From positions 3,782,001-3,846,000 of the forward strand of contig OZ251532.1 in assembly GCA_965243175.1 (NCBI GenBank): a stretch of DNA of 64,000 bases, read 5' to 3'. This DNA comes from VXYL01 sp965243175. GTDB taxonomy: Bacteria; Pseudomonadota; Gammaproteobacteria; Pseudomonadales; Azotimanducaceae. A model generated the notes under the pieces. It searched no databases and had not been told where the DNA came from. It was given only the letters and a program-made list of their open reading frames with translations. The translations under genes were made by a program, and so were the position numbers. This document shows, piece by piece, positions 17,638 through 26,400 of this stretch. Numbering within the stretch: position 1 is the first letter of the stretch; each line of letters starts with the position of its first letter.

Positions 17638-18912
17638 ATGACGGTGGCGGAGGCGGATCGCGCGGCGGTGGTCATGGCGGTGGTGGAGAAGCGGATGAGG
17701 CAGCGCGAGGCGGCGGAGCGTCTGGGGCTGTGCGTGCGGCAGGTGAAGCGTCTGGCGAAGCGCTACCGGGCGCATGGCGCTGCCGGGATGGCGTCGGCGC
17801 GGCGCGGGGTTCCGTCGAACCGGGCGTTCGGCGAGGAGGCGCGGCGGGAGGCGCTGCGGCTGGTTCGGGAGCACTACGCGGACTTCGGGCCGACGTTCGC
17901 GGCGGAGAAGCTGCTGGAGAGGCACGGGGTGTCGGTGTCGCGGGAGACGCTGCGGAAGTGGATGGCGGAGGACGGGCTGTGGCGTCCGAAGGGCCGTCGG
18001 GAGGCGGTGGTCCACCAGAGCCGCGAGCGCCGGCCGCGGCTCGGCGAGCTGGTGCAGGTGGACGGTTCGCCGCACGACTGGTTCGAGGGGCGCGGGCCGC
18101 GCTGCGCGCTGATCGTGTTCATCGACGACGCCACGAGCCGGCTGCTGGCGCTGCGGTTCTTCGCGGCGGAGACGACGGAGGCGTACATGGAGACGCTGCG
18201 CGGGCACCTCGCCGAGCACGGCCGGCCGGTGTCGCCGTGCTCGGACCGCTACGGCGTGTTCCGCGTGAACCGGAAGGGCCGCGAGGGCGCGCCGACGCAG
18301 TTCACGCGGGCGCTGCGGACGCTGGACATCGAGCCGATCCACGCGCGCGCGCCGCAGGCGAAGGGGCGGGTGGAGCGGGCGAACCGGACGCTGCAGGACC
18401 GGCTGGCGAAGGAGATGCGGCTGCGCGGCATCGGCGGCATGGAGGCGGCGAACGCGTACCTGCCGGAGTTCGTCGCGGAGCACAACCGGCGCTTCGCGGC
18501 GGCGCCGCGGGAGGCGGAGGACGCGCACCGTCCGGTGCTCCACGACGCGGACGAACTGGCGCTGATCCTCAGCGAGCACCACGTGCGCAAGCTGTCGAAG
18601 AACCTGACGTTCCAGTTCGAGCGGCGCGAGCACCAGCTGACGGGCGAGGGGAAGGGCCGCCGGCTTCGCGGCGCGGCGGTGACGGTGTGCAAGGGCTACG
18701 ACGGGTCGGTGGCGGTGCTGCTCGGCGGCCGGCGGCTGGCGTTCCGCGTGCTCGGGGAAGGCGAGGCGGCGGTTCCGGTCGCGGACGAGAAGGACGTCGG
18801 CGGGCGGGTGGACGCCGCCAAGGCGGCGCAGGCGGCGCGGACGGGCTGGAAGCCGGCGCCGGACCATCCCTGGCGGCAGTCGTTCAAGGCCTCGCGGCGG
18901 GACGCGGCGTGA
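17638..18912 (+). CDS. ISNCY (IS1202-type) transposase
   Basis: A 424-residue DDE transposase that looks intact. The N-terminal HTH covers VEKRMRQREAAERLGLCVRQ. The catalytic core has Asp in QVDGSPHDWFEGRG, Asp in VFIDDATSRLLAL, and Glu in KGRVERANRTLQDRLAKEM, the order seen in IS1202-type enzymes. The ATG at 17638 is used; a TTG at 17626 is better spaced from the AGGAGGT site at 17614-17620 and may be the real start, adding four residues. No frameshift is visible, so the element may still move, although the nested IS630 lengthens it. Confidence 0.85.
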   Translation: MTVAEADRAAVVMAVVEKRMRQREAAERLGLCVRQVKRLAKRYRAHGAAGMASARRGVPSNRAFGEEARREALRLVREHYADFGPTFAAEKLLERHGVSVSRETLRKWMAEDGLWRPKGRREAVVHQSRERRPRLGELVQVDGSPHDWFEGRGPRCALIVFIDDATSRLLALRFFAAETTEAYMETLRGHLAEHGRPVSPCSDRYGVFRVNRKGREGAPTQFTRALRTLDIEPIHARAPQAKGRVERANRTLQDRLAKEMRLRGIGGMEAANAYLPEFVAEHNRRFAAAPREAEDAHRPVLHDADELALILSEHHVRKLSKNLTFQFERREHQLTGEGKGRRLRGAAVTVCKGYDGSVAVLLGGRRLAFRVLGEGEAAVPVADEKDVGGRVDAAKAAQAARTGWKPAPDHPWRQSFKASRRDAA

Positions 18913-19072
18913 GCCGGCGGCCTCGTCCGAACGCGCCCCGCGTTTTCCACCGCCTTCCCACCGCCGCTCTTGAAGTCGAGGGGATCGCGGCCGTGGAAAG
19001 GCGGTGGAAAGCGCTGCTCGGCTCGTCCAGGCGAACCGCCTCGCGCAGCCGCGGCAGGCGGTTCCGAGGCTA

Positions 19073-20288
19073 GTACCCTAACTGCGTTGTATTGATGGAT
19101 ACAGGCGCTTGAGCTTGATGCGGGCGTCGTCGGTGGTGAAGCGCCAGTCCACGCGGGTGGACTGGCGGTTGCGGGGTTCCTGCCAGGCCTCCACTTCGCG
19201 GCGCAGGGCGTCCTGGTCGGGGATGCGCCGGTCGAGGCACTGCGCGGCCAGGGCGGACAGCTCGATCTCCGCCATGTTCAGCCAGCTGCCGTGCTTCGGG
19301 GTGTAGTGGATCTCCAGCCGCCGGGCGATGCGCCGCGCCTCGGCCGGCTCGAACGCCTCGTAGAGCGACCCCGGCGCATGGGTGTTGAGGTTGTCCATCA
19401 CCAGCACCACGCGCTTGTCCGGGAAGTCCACGTCCACCAGCCGCCCGATCGCCCGCGCCCAGTCCACCTTGGCGCGCCGGTCCGTGACCTCCACCCGCCG
19501 CCAGCCTTCCAGCGGCGCGAACAGCATGAACAGGTTGCTCACGCCGTTGCGTTCGTATTCGTAGTCGTAGCGCGTCGGCGTCCCGGCCTCGCCCGGCTTC
19601 GGCGGCAGCGGCGTCCGCGTCTCCTTGACCTGCTGCTTTCGTCCATGCACACCAGCACCTCGTCCTCGCCGAACTCCCGCTGGTAGACGTCCAGCACGTC
19701 CTCCATCGCCGCGACGAAGCCCGCGTCCTCCTTCGGCGGAATGCACCAGCAGTCCTTCAGCCACGGCTTGAGGCGGTTTTTTTCAGCGCCTGGCGCACCG
19801 TCTCCGGGCACACCGATTCCACGACGTCCAGCTCCACCAGACGATCCGCCAGCAGCCGCAGGGTCCACTTCGCCCGACCCTCCGGCGGATCCCCGCACGC
19901 AATCGCCACCAGCCGCGCCTCCGCCTCGCCGTCCAGAACCCGCGCCTTGCGCCGCTTCTGCTCCCGCCGGTTCAGCGCCGCTTCCAGCCCTTCCTCGACG
20001 AACCGGCGGCGCACCCGCTCCACCGTCGCCGTGCCCGCCGACAGCGCCGACGCCACCTCCTCGTTCGTCCACTTGCGGCCTTCCGACTCGTCGCACATGA
20101 GCAGGATCCGCCCCCGCGTCTGCTTCGACGCCAGCGTCTTCCCCTTCGACACCAGCGCCTTCAACCCGTCGCGCTCCTCCGCCGTCAGCACCACTCGATG
20201 CCGTTTCGCCATCCCCGGACCTCCCTGTCCGATTCCAGACCCCGAACCCTACTCGCAATACCCCATCAATTCAACGCGGTTGCCCTAC
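19073..20288 (-). mobile_element. IS630-family element nested inside the IS1202-type element
   Basis: A 1216-bp element flanked by TA on both sides (19071-19072 and 20289-20290), as expected from insertion at CTAG. The imperfect terminal inverted repeats share the core GCGTTG(t/a)ATTGATGG. The transposase is on the minus strand. Removing the element restores a continuous right arm of the host IS. Confidence 0.85.
19078..20212 (-). pseudogene. IS630 transposase, two frame breaks
   Basis: Starts MAKRHRVVLTAEERDGL with an HTH (NEEVASALSAGTATVERVRRRF). The first frame runs out at a run of seven A (plus-strand T run at 19777-19783). A -1 shift there would continue as KKNRLKPWLKDCWCIPP, so programmed frameshifting is possible. 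Further on, CMDES should continue SKQQVKETRTPLP, but seven bases are missing: a tandem AAGCAGC pair has become one copy, shifting the frame by one. The remaining catalytic residues (VMDNLNTH, HGSWLNMAE) lie in the last frame. The second break is not of a programmed kind, so this copy is probably inactive. Confidence 0.8.
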
Positions 20289-20345
20289 TAGGAGAAGGGG
20301 ACATCTCTACTTTGCACAAAAGGGGACATCTCTACTTTGCGTTGA

Positions 20346-20365
20346 CACCGCCGCTGACCGAGATG
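20346..20365. repeat. 20-bp target-site duplication, right copy
   Basis: Exact direct repeat of 17513-17532, immediately outside the right terminal inverted repeat of the IS1202-type element. It reads PPLTEMQ-like in the frame of the kinase remnant that follows, so this copy carries the original target context. Confidence 0.85.
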
Positions 20366-20510
20366 CAGTTGGGAGCGCGTGCTGCTGACGGTGGCGGACG
20401 GGCTGCGGTGCAGGAACCTCGCCGCGTGGACCTGCCGACGAATCTCCCGTGCTGCTCGACTTGGCTCGGCGCGGCAGGCGTTGGTCGCAGAAGCAGGAGC
20501 ATGACCGCAT
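20366..20510 (+). pseudogene. Ser/Thr kinase gene remnant
   Basis: Base-level similarity to the kinase at 12548-15317 covers cagttg ... gtggcggacgggctgcgg and then cgaatc(t/g)cccgtgctgct(c/t)gact and ggcaggcg-ttggtcg(c/t)agaagcaggagc. The stretch encoding the catalytic HRDIKPSN loop is deleted and the frame is broken. It is a decayed sister kinase gene whose 5' part is absent. The right target duplication of the IS lies directly in front of it. Confidence 0.7.
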
Positions 20511-20514
20511 CGTG

Positions 20515-20543
20515 TTGACAGCCACCAACGCTTCGACGACACT
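20515..20543 (+). promoter_or_regulatory. Possible sigma70 promoter of the RES operon
   Basis: A perfect -35 box TTGACA (20515-20520) followed after 17 bases by a poor -10 (GACACT). A CAGGAG ribosome site at 20558-20563 and the GTG at 20571 follow at suitable distances. Confidence 0.4.
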
Positions 20544-20570
20544 GGCAAGCAGGCGGACAGGAGAATTGTC

Positions 20571-20804
20571 GTGGCGAGTGTGTGGCACGATGGCCACGAT
20601 CGCTGGGTTGTACACTTGGCGGCGCAGGCCAAGTCCGAAGTGACGATTGAAGTCCACATGAGTCGGGAGACGGCAGAGAAGCTGGCGTCTCGGGAGACGG
20701 CTAGACTTCAAGCGCTCAATCCCGGCCGCGATCTGCCGCCTGAAGATGTCGGAACGGCGGTTCTTCAGGTCCTTGGCCTTGGCGCATCGGATGGGGACGA
20801 TTGA
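20571..20804 (+). CDS. Small protein, first gene of the RES toxin-antitoxin operon
   Basis: A 77-residue protein that I do not recognise. It has an N-terminal strand-rich half (HDGHDRWVVHLAAQAKSEVTI) and a helical half (SRETAEKLASRETARLQAL, then PPEDVGTAVLQVLGL). The start is GTG with CAGGAG seven bases upstream. It stops four bases before the ParS-like antitoxin gene and is therefore probably co-transcribed with the antitoxin/toxin pair. Typical ParS-RES operons have only two genes, so this is an extra member. An accessory or regulatory role would be a guess. Confidence 0.5.
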   Translation: MASVWHDGHDRWVVHLAAQAKSEVTIEVHMSRETAEKLASRETARLQALNPGRDLPPEDVGTAVLQVLGLGASDGDD

Positions 20805-20807
20805 ACC

Positions 20808-21233
20808 ATGTTCGACTACTTCACAGAGGATGGCACCAAGACGGACGATTGCACCGAAGCCAAGACGCGGCGGCGGCGTGGATCGTCGGAACCTCCCCTT
20901 CGGCTGATTTGGGGCGGCACCCCAAGCGCCGACGAACTGTACGAAAGGCTCGTCGCATTGCTGTCGCCAGTGGCCGCCGATGGCGACATGACGGTGCTCT
21001 CGAGGGAACAGCTCTTCGCCGATGGCCAAGATCACGCCTCGGCTGATCGTCCGTTGGTTGTGCGCGCAGCCAACGCAAGAGAGAACACGGAAGCGCAAAT
21101 CGCCGCGTGGCTGGCGACGCCGAATCCGTCGCTAGGCGGCGATCGTCCCGACGATCTGCTTCGCGGCGATGCGCAAGGCCGCTGTCGTCTCGGCTATGTA
21201 ATCGCCGAGATGGAGCAAGGCGCTTTTTCGTGA
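20808..21233 (+). CDS. ParS/MbcA/Xre-like antitoxin of RES toxin
   Basis: A 141-residue protein. Its C-terminus has the toxin-binding signature of the MbcA/ParS/Xre antitoxin family: AAWLATPNPSLGGDRPDDLL, then GYVIAEMEQGAFS. The N-terminal half is polar and low in recognisable HTH features. It overlaps the RES gene by four bases (GTGA), the usual coupling in such pairs. It is expected to block the NAD-consuming RES toxin and to repress the operon. Family call is good; specificity is unknown. Confidence 0.75.
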   Translation: MFDYFTEDGTKTDDCTEAKTRRRRGSSEPPLRLIWGGTPSADELYERLVALLSPVAADGDMTVLSREQLFADGQDHASADRPLVVRAANARENTEAQIAAWLATPNPSLGGDRPDDLLRGDAQGRCRLGYVIAEMEQGAFS

Positions 21234-21814
21234 ATCTGGATCGCGTGGCGGGCATTGCCGGAACGCAGCTGGCGAACTCGACTTGGTACCGGGCCACCCT
21301 GGGGCGTCGCTCGCCGTTGGAGTTTCGCCACACTTCCAAGGCCACAACGCGGTTTGGTTCCGCTCGCTCCCAGTATTTCATACTCTACTTCGCGGCTGAC
21401 CCGATGACCGCCTTGCTGGAAGTGGAAGCCGTGGTTGCCACGCACAATCCACCGCAAGAACACAACCTTCGGCCAAGCGCCTACACCATCTGGCCCATCT
21501 CGGTCGCGCTCGACAACGTGATCGACTTCGGCGACCCTAGTTGTCGGTCGGCGGTGCAGACATCGGTACAGGAACTCACCGGCGATTGGCGAGCACAGCA
21601 TCCATTCGCCGGCAGCCCTCCGTTGGTACGTTCGAGAGCATCCGAAGCGCCAACTCAGCAGCTAGGGGCGGCATTGGAACACCGCGCCAATGTCGAGGGT
21701 TTCCTCACGCCCTCCGCGAAAGTGCCAACCCTCTCGAACTTGGTCGTCTTTCCGCACCGCGTCCACATCGACTCTTCGCAACGCCGCATCGCAAGCCGAG
21801 TTCAAGTCGCGTGA
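21230..21814 (+). CDS. RES-domain toxin
   Basis: A 194-residue RES-family protein. Members attack or modify NAD-linked targets (NAD glycohydrolase/phosphorylase or ADP-ribosyltransferase types). The domain starts at TWYRATLGRRSPLEF, followed by RFGSARSQYFILYFAADPMTALLEVEAVV, giving the conserved Arg, Tyr and Glu positions of the fold; SAYTIWPISVALDNVIDF continues it. The start is the GTG overlapping the antitoxin stop; the longer frame to 21107 would run inside the antitoxin gene. It ends 13 bases before the convergent symporter gene. Confidence 0.8.
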   Translation: MNLDRVAGIAGTQLANSTWYRATLGRRSPLEFRHTSKATTRFGSARSQYFILYFAADPMTALLEVEAVVATHNPPQEHNLRPSAYTIWPISVALDNVIDFGDPSCRSAVQTSVQELTGDWRAQHPFAGSPPLVRSRASEAPTQQLGAALEHRANVEGFLTPSAKVPTLSNLVVFPHRVHIDSSQRRIASRVQVA

Positions 21815-21827
21815 AAAGCGCTTTACG

Positions 21828-23513
21828 CTACCCCTCCACGTCCCGCCAGTAATCCCGCACCGTCTGCTTCATTTCGCCGCTCAGGAGGACGATGCCGAGC
21901 AGGTTCGGTAGCGACATTGCCGCCAACGTGACGGCGGAGATGAGCCACACCAGCGAAGTGTCCGAGATGGCCGCGATGAAGAACATCGCCACGTAGGCCA
22001 GCCGATACCAGAGCACCGCTCGGGTGTCGCCGAAGAGATAGGTGATGGCGCGGTCGCCGTAGTAGGACCAGGCCACCGCAGTGCTGAAGGCGAACAGCAC
22101 TAGGCCGATGGTTACGGCGTACTGGCCGTAGACGCCGAAGAAGCTGCGCTTGAACGCCTCCGCGGTCAGTTCCACGGAGTGGAGCAGCGATTCGCCGCGC
22201 AGCGTCAGGTCTTCCTCCAAGGCACCGTCCACCAGCGTGATCGTGCCGGTGTAGGGGGTGCCGTCGCGCTCGAAGACCACGTTCTCGGCTATCGAGCGGT
22301 TGTGCAGGATGGTGATGTCCGCGTCGCGCAGGCGGCCATCGACCACCTCGAACTGGCCTTCGGCGAAGGGCACCGCCGAGTGCCGGCTGCGGAACAGCGA
22401 ACCCAAGGGGTGGGCGCCGCTATGCAGGTGGCCGTAGAGGGCCTGCACGTCGTCCGGGCTCTGGTCGCTGTAGGCACCGGCGAGGTACTCCGTGTCCGTC
22501 ACTTGGAACTCGGTCTCGAACTTCTCGCTCCAGACGCCCGAGGAGAGGATGACGATGCCCGTCAGCGTGCAGATGACGAGGGTGTCGATGAACGGTTCCA
22601 AGAGCGAGACTAGGCCCTCGGACACCGGCTCGTCGCCACGCGCCGCGGCATGGGCGATGGGCGCGGAGCCCTGCCCCGCTTCGTTCGAGAACAAGCCGCG
22701 GTTGACGCCGCGGTTGAAGGCGTAGGCTATTGATGCGCCGAGGAAGCCGCCGGTGGCCGCCGAGCCGGTGAACACGTCGCGGAACACGGCCACGAAGGAG
22801 GCGCCCACCTGCTCGTGGTTGGCGGCGAGCACCGCGAAGGCGCCGATGGCGTAGAAGACGCCCATCAGCGGCACGATGGCCGACGCCACGCGGGCGATGG
22901 TCTTGATGCCGCCGACGATCACCAGGAAGAGCAGCAGCGAGAGCACCGCCCCGCTCGCCCACTGCGGAATGTCGAAGGAGGCGTTGAGGCCGCTCGCCAG
23001 GCTCGCGCTCTGCGGCATGTTGCCGGAGCCGAGCGTGCTCAGCACCGTGGCGACGGCGAAGATCACCGCCAGCCACTTCATGTTCAGGCCGCGCTCCATG
23101 AAGTACATGGGGCCGCCCGCCATCTCCCCCTTGTCGTCCTTCACGCGGTACTTGTGCGAAAGCGTGACCTCCACGAACTTGGTGGTCATGCCGAGGAACG
23201 CGGTCATCCACATCCAGAACAGCGCCGCCGGGCCGCCGAGGAAGATGGCGAAGGCGACGCCAGCGATGTTGCCGGTGCCGACCGTGCCGGAAAGCGCGGT
23301 GGAGAGCGCTTGGAAGTGCGACGTGTCGCCCTCCGCGTCCGAGCGCGTGTGGCGGCCGAACAGCACCCCCCAGGCGCGCTTGAAGTAGCGCAGCTGCGGG
23401 AAGCCGAGGTAGAGGGTGAAGAACAGCCCCACGCCGAGCAGAACGAAGGGGAAGTAGGCGGCTGCGCCGAGCCAGCTGTCGATCTCGCCGAGGATGTCCC
23501 TGAGCGCGGTCAT
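21828..23513 (-). CDS. Sodium:alanine symporter family (AGCS) transporter
   Basis: A 561-residue inner-membrane amino-acid:sodium symporter. Signature stretches are TALSGTVGTGNIAGVAFAIF, WMWMTAFLGMTTKFVEVTLS and GEMAGGPMYFMERGL, plus NRGVNRGLFSNEAGQGSAPIAH. At least nine hydrophobic helices can be counted. Between the late helices there is a hydrophilic insert of about 130 residues (from SEKFETEFQVTDTEYLAG to LTAEAFKRSFFG), longer than in AlsT/DagA; such an insert occurs in some marine homologues as far as I recall. It is transcribed toward the RES operon. Substrate (Ala/Gly) is inferred from the family. Confidence 0.9.
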   Translation of the reverse strand: MTALRDILGEIDSWLGAAAYFPFVLLGVGLFFTLYLGFPQLRYFKRAWGVLFGRHTRSDAEGDTSHFQALSTALSGTVGTGNIAGVAFAIFLGGPAALFWMWMTAFLGMTTKFVEVTLSHKYRVKDDKGEMAGGPMYFMERGLNMKWLAVIFAVATVLSTLGSGNMPQSASLASGLNASFDIPQWASGAVLSLLLFLVIVGGIKTIARVASAIVPLMGVFYAIGAFAVLAANHEQVGASFVAVFRDVFTGSAATGGFLGASIAYAFNRGVNRGLFSNEAGQGSAPIAHAAARGDEPVSEGLVSLLEPFIDTLVICTLTGIVILSSGVWSEKFETEFQVTDTEYLAGAYSDQSPDDVQALYGHLHSGAHPLGSLFRSRHSAVPFAEGQFEVVDGRLRDADITILHNRSIAENVVFERDGTPYTGTITLVDGALEEDLTLRGESLLHSVELTAEAFKRSFFGVYGQYAVTIGLVLFAFSTAVAWSYYGDRAITYLFGDTRAVLWYRLAYVAMFFIAAISDTSLVWLISAVTLAAMSLPNLLGIVLLSGEMKQTVRDYWRDVEG

Positions 23514-23555
23514 GCGGCTGGCCTCGTTTCCGCTGGGCTCGTGCCGGGCCGGCTG

Positions 23556-24983
23556 CTAGGGTGCCACATCGGTTCGCGGCGACTCCGCCGACTCATCCGC
23601 GCCGAACAACGCCGCGCGCATCACGCCGTGGAGTTCGTGCTGATCCATCACGCCACGCACCTGCTCTGCGGCAACGCCCAGCGCATAGGCAGCGACGTCT
23701 TCGCCAGCGTGGGTTTCCGCCAACATTCGATGCGTGGCGCGTTGGCGGTAGTCGATGTGGGTCGGCGGCAATCCCTCGTCCGCCGCGCCCTCCCCCGCCG
23801 TCCTGGCGCCGGGGCCGTTGGCGTAGCCGAGGGTCGTGTACTGCTGGCCTTCGGCATCCGTTGCGGTCTCGCCGTCCACTTCGACGACGTAGCCGAGGAT
23901 CGGATTGCCACGCGCCGGATAGCCGGCGATGGTCAAGGTGTGGCTGTGATCGGCGGTGACGAGAATCAGCGTATTCTCCGGGTTCGTCATGGCGACCGCC
24001 TGCTCCACCGCTTCGGCGAAGGCGATGGCGTCCATGAGCGCTCGGTAGGCGTTGCCGGCGTGGTGGGCGTGGTCGATGCGCCCTCCTTCGGCGACGAGCA
24101 GGAATCCGCCTTCGCCACGCAGCCGTTCGATGGCGAAGCGCGTCATCTGCGCCAAGGATGGTTCGCCGCCGCGATCCGAGGCGCGGTCCGCCTCGAACTC
24201 CATGTGCGAGTGCTCGAACAGGCCGAGCACCTGGCCTTGTGCCGGCAGCGTCTCGAAGCCGGCCAAGTCATGGACGTAGCGCCGGTTCTTCCCCCCGCCG
24301 ATCCACTCCGCCACGAGGTTGCGCTGGTCTTGGCGGTAGCCTTTGAGGAAAGGCTCCTCCACGTCCGCGACGTCCGTCGGCAGGAACACCGATCGACCGC
24401 CGCCCAGCACCACGTCGACGCCATCGCCGTGGGGGAACTCCACCAGCTGCGTTGCGATGTCCGCGCAGACGCCCTCGGCGTCCGGCGGCACGGCGGCTTC
24501 CCAGTTGCGGTCGGCGGCGTGCGCGTAGGCGGCGGCCGGGGTCGCGTGCGTGATGCGGGCGGTGCTGACGATGCCGGTCTTCAAGCCGCGTTGTTCAGCT
24601 TCTTCGAGCAGCGTCGTCAGCTCGTGCTCCTGCTGCGTCGCGCAATCGCCGCGTTCGACTTGCGGGCCGACGCTGATGACGCCGGCGCGCGTTCTCTGGC
24701 CGGCGATCAGCGCCGTCATCGTGCCCGCCGAGTCCGACACCTGGGCATCGACGTTGTACGTCTTCACCAGCGCGACGTTCGGGAAGTGCTCGAAGGAGAG
24801 CAGATTCTCTTCCCCCTGCCCGCCCTTGTTCTGGCCGTCGAGGATGCGCGCCGCGGTTACCGTGGAAACGCCCATGCCGTCGCCGACGAAGAGAATCACG
24901 TTGCGCGGGGCGTCGTCGGCCGCGCTTGCCTTGAAGGCCAAAGCGAAGAGCAGCGGAAGCGTCGCCAGTTTCAGGTTTGCCAT
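23556..24983 (-). CDS. Alkaline phosphatase, PhoA family
   Basis: A 475-residue secreted metal-dependent phosphomonoesterase. The signal peptide is MANLKLATLPLLFALAFKASA. The metal site begins with Asp35 in LFVGDGMG and the phosphoserine is Ser85 in VSDSAGTMTA. Later ligands are in AEGGRIDHAHHAG and VTADHSHTL, the order of the PhoA superfamily. The Arg of E. coli PhoA (DSAxxxR) is not at the same place. It is transcribed in the same direction as the upstream glutathione reductase gene, about 50 bases apart. Regulation by phosphate would be expected, but no Pho box was identified. Confidence 0.9.
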   Translation of the reverse strand: MANLKLATLPLLFALAFKASAADDAPRNVILFVGDGMGVSTVTAARILDGQNKGGQGEENLLSFEHFPNVALVKTYNVDAQVSDSAGTMTALIAGQRTRAGVISVGPQVERGDCATQQEHELTTLLEEAEQRGLKTGIVSTARITHATPAAAYAHAADRNWEAAVPPDAEGVCADIATQLVEFPHGDGVDVVLGGGRSVFLPTDVADVEEPFLKGYRQDQRNLVAEWIGGGKNRRYVHDLAGFETLPAQGQVLGLFEHSHMEFEADRASDRGGEPSLAQMTRFAIERLRGEGGFLLVAEGGRIDHAHHAGNAYRALMDAIAFAEAVEQAVAMTNPENTLILVTADHSHTLTIAGYPARGNPILGYVVEVDGETATDAEGQQYTTLGYANGPGARTAGEGAADEGLPPTHIDYRQRATHRMLAETHAGEDVAAYALGVAAEQVRGVMDQHELHGVMRAALFGADESAESPRTDVAP

Positions 24984-25017
24984 TGGATCATCCCTGTGTG
25001 TTCAAGTCGCCGCTCTA

Positions 25018-25031
25018 GCGGGCGCGCCCGC
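25018..25031. terminator. Palindrome after glutathione reductase gene
   Basis: GCGGGCGCGCCCGC, a perfect 14-base palindrome two bases past the gor stop, before the alkaline phosphatase gene. There is no T run, so the terminator role is uncertain. Confidence 0.3.
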
Positions 25032-25032
25032 C

Positions 25033-26400
25033 TCAGCGGGCGGCCTCGCGCATCGTCACGAACTCCTCGGCTGCCGTCGGGTGGATGCCGATGGTTGCGT
25101 CGAAATCGGCCTTGGTCGCGCCGGCGGTGATGGCCACGCTCAGGCCTTGGACGATCTCGCCGGCATCCGGGCCGCACATGTGCGCCGCCACCACGCGGTC
25201 GCTATCGCCATCGACGAGCAGCTTCATCATGGTGCGCTCGCCGATTCCGGTGAGCGTGTGTTTCATCGGCGTGAACGTGGACTCGAAGACCTGCAAGCGC
25301 GGAAAGCGCCGTCTCGCGGCTTCCTCCGTGGGGCCGACCGTGCCGATGTTCGGCTGGCAGAAGATCGCCGTCGGGATGTTCTCGTAGTCCACTTGGCACC
25401 CTCCCTCGCCGAACAGTCCATGCGCCACGCACATGCCTTCGGCGATGGCCACCGGCGTCAACTGGGCGCGGTCGATCACGTCGCCGATCGCGAGGATGTG
25501 CGGCACATTGGTGCGGTACGCGTCGTCCACCGGAATCGCGCCGTTGCTGGCGGTCGCCACGCCAGCAGCCTCCAAGCCGAGATTGGTGCTCGCCGGAGCG
25601 CGTCCGGTGGCGAGCAGCGCCAAGTCGGTCTCGATGGTCTCGCCGGCCTGGGTTTCGCAAAGCAGCCCCGCGCTTGCGCGACGCAGAGACGCGACCTGAG
25701 TGTTCAGCCGCACCGCCACGCCCTTGGCCGCCATCTCTTTCAACACGAAGCGTCGAATCCCCTCGTCGAAGCCGCGCAGAAAAAGGTCGCCACGGTAGAG
25801 CAAGGTGGTCTCGGCGCCGAGCCCGGCGAAGATGCCGGCGAACTCGACGGCGATGTAGCCGCCGCCGACGACCAGCGCCCGCTTCGGGAAGCTCGGCAGG
25901 TAGAACGCTTCGTTGGAAGTGATCGCCAGCTCCGCGCCCGGAAAGTCGTGTACGACCGGCCAGCTGCCGGTGGCGATCAGAATGTGCCGCGCCGAGACGA
26001 CCGCATCGCCAACGCGGACGGCGTGTTCGCCGACGAGGGTCGCCCGCTGCTCGAAGATCTCCACGCCTGCGCCTTCGAGCAGCCCCCGGTAGACGCCGTT
26101 CAAGCGCTCGATCTCGCGGGTCTTGTTGTCGCGCAGCGTGTTCCAGTCGAAGCCGACCTCGCCAACACGCCAGCCGTAGCCGCTCGCCGCCCCGAACTCC
26201 TCGCCGAAGCCGGCGCCGTAGACGAAGAGCTTTTTCGGCACGCAGCCGACGTTCACGCAAGTGCCGCCGAGATAGCGCTCCTCCGCGATGCCGACCTTGG
26301 CGCCCAAGGCCGCGGAGACCCGCGCCGCGCGAACCCCGCCGGAGCCCGCGCCGATGACGAACAGGTCGTAGTCGTGTCGCTGCAACAGCCCGCTCGCCAC
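25033..26400 (-). CDS. gor: Glutathione-disulfide reductase
   Basis: FAD/NADPH-dependent reduction of glutathione disulfide in the cytosol. It has DYDLFVIGAGSGGVRAAR (FAD site), the redox-active pair in GGTCVNVGCVPKK (about Cys48 and Cys53), VVGGGYIAVEFAG (NADPH site) and the C-terminal catalytic GIHPTAAEEF. An ATG at 26565 keeps the frame open, but that extension runs through a palindromic repeat and is not conserved; gor proteins start just before HDYDLF. GTG 26400 (455 residues) is used; TTG 26385 is equally possible. Confidence 0.9.
   Translation of the reverse strand: MASGLLQRHDYDLFVIGAGSGGVRAARVSAALGAKVGIAEERYLGGTCVNVGCVPKKLFVYGAGFGEEFGAASGYGWRVGEVGFDWNTLRDNKTREIERLNGVYRGLLEGAGVEIFEQRATLVGEHAVRVGDAVVSARHILIATGSWPVVHDFPGAELAITSNEAFYLPSFPKRALVVGGGYIAVEFAGIFAGLGAETTLLYRGDLFLRGFDEGIRRFVLKEMAAKGVAVRLNTQVASLRRASAGLLCETQAGETIETDLALLATGRAPASTNLGLEAAGVATASNGAIPVDDAYRTNVPHILAIGDVIDRAQLTPVAIAEGMCVAHGLFGEGGCQVDYENIPTAIFCQPNIGTVGPTEEAARRRFPRLQVFESTFTPMKHTLTGIGERTMMKLLVDGDSDRVVAAHMCGPDAGEIVQGLSVAITAGATKADFDATIGIHPTAAEEFVTMREAAR

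Larger units (their letters stand above)
17533..20345. mobile_element. IS1202-group (ISNCY) insertion sequence carrying a nested IS630
   Basis: A 2813-bp element bounded by imperfect inverted repeats of about 50 bp (17533-17582 and 20293-20345). Each end contains two spaced copies of a GATGTCCCCTT motif with TTGTGCAA between them. The exact 20-bp direct repeats outside confirm the ends. It encodes a DDE transposase on the plus strand. The IS630 at 19073-20288 sits between the transposase gene and the right end; without it the element would be about 1.6 kb, normal for the group. Confidence 0.85.
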
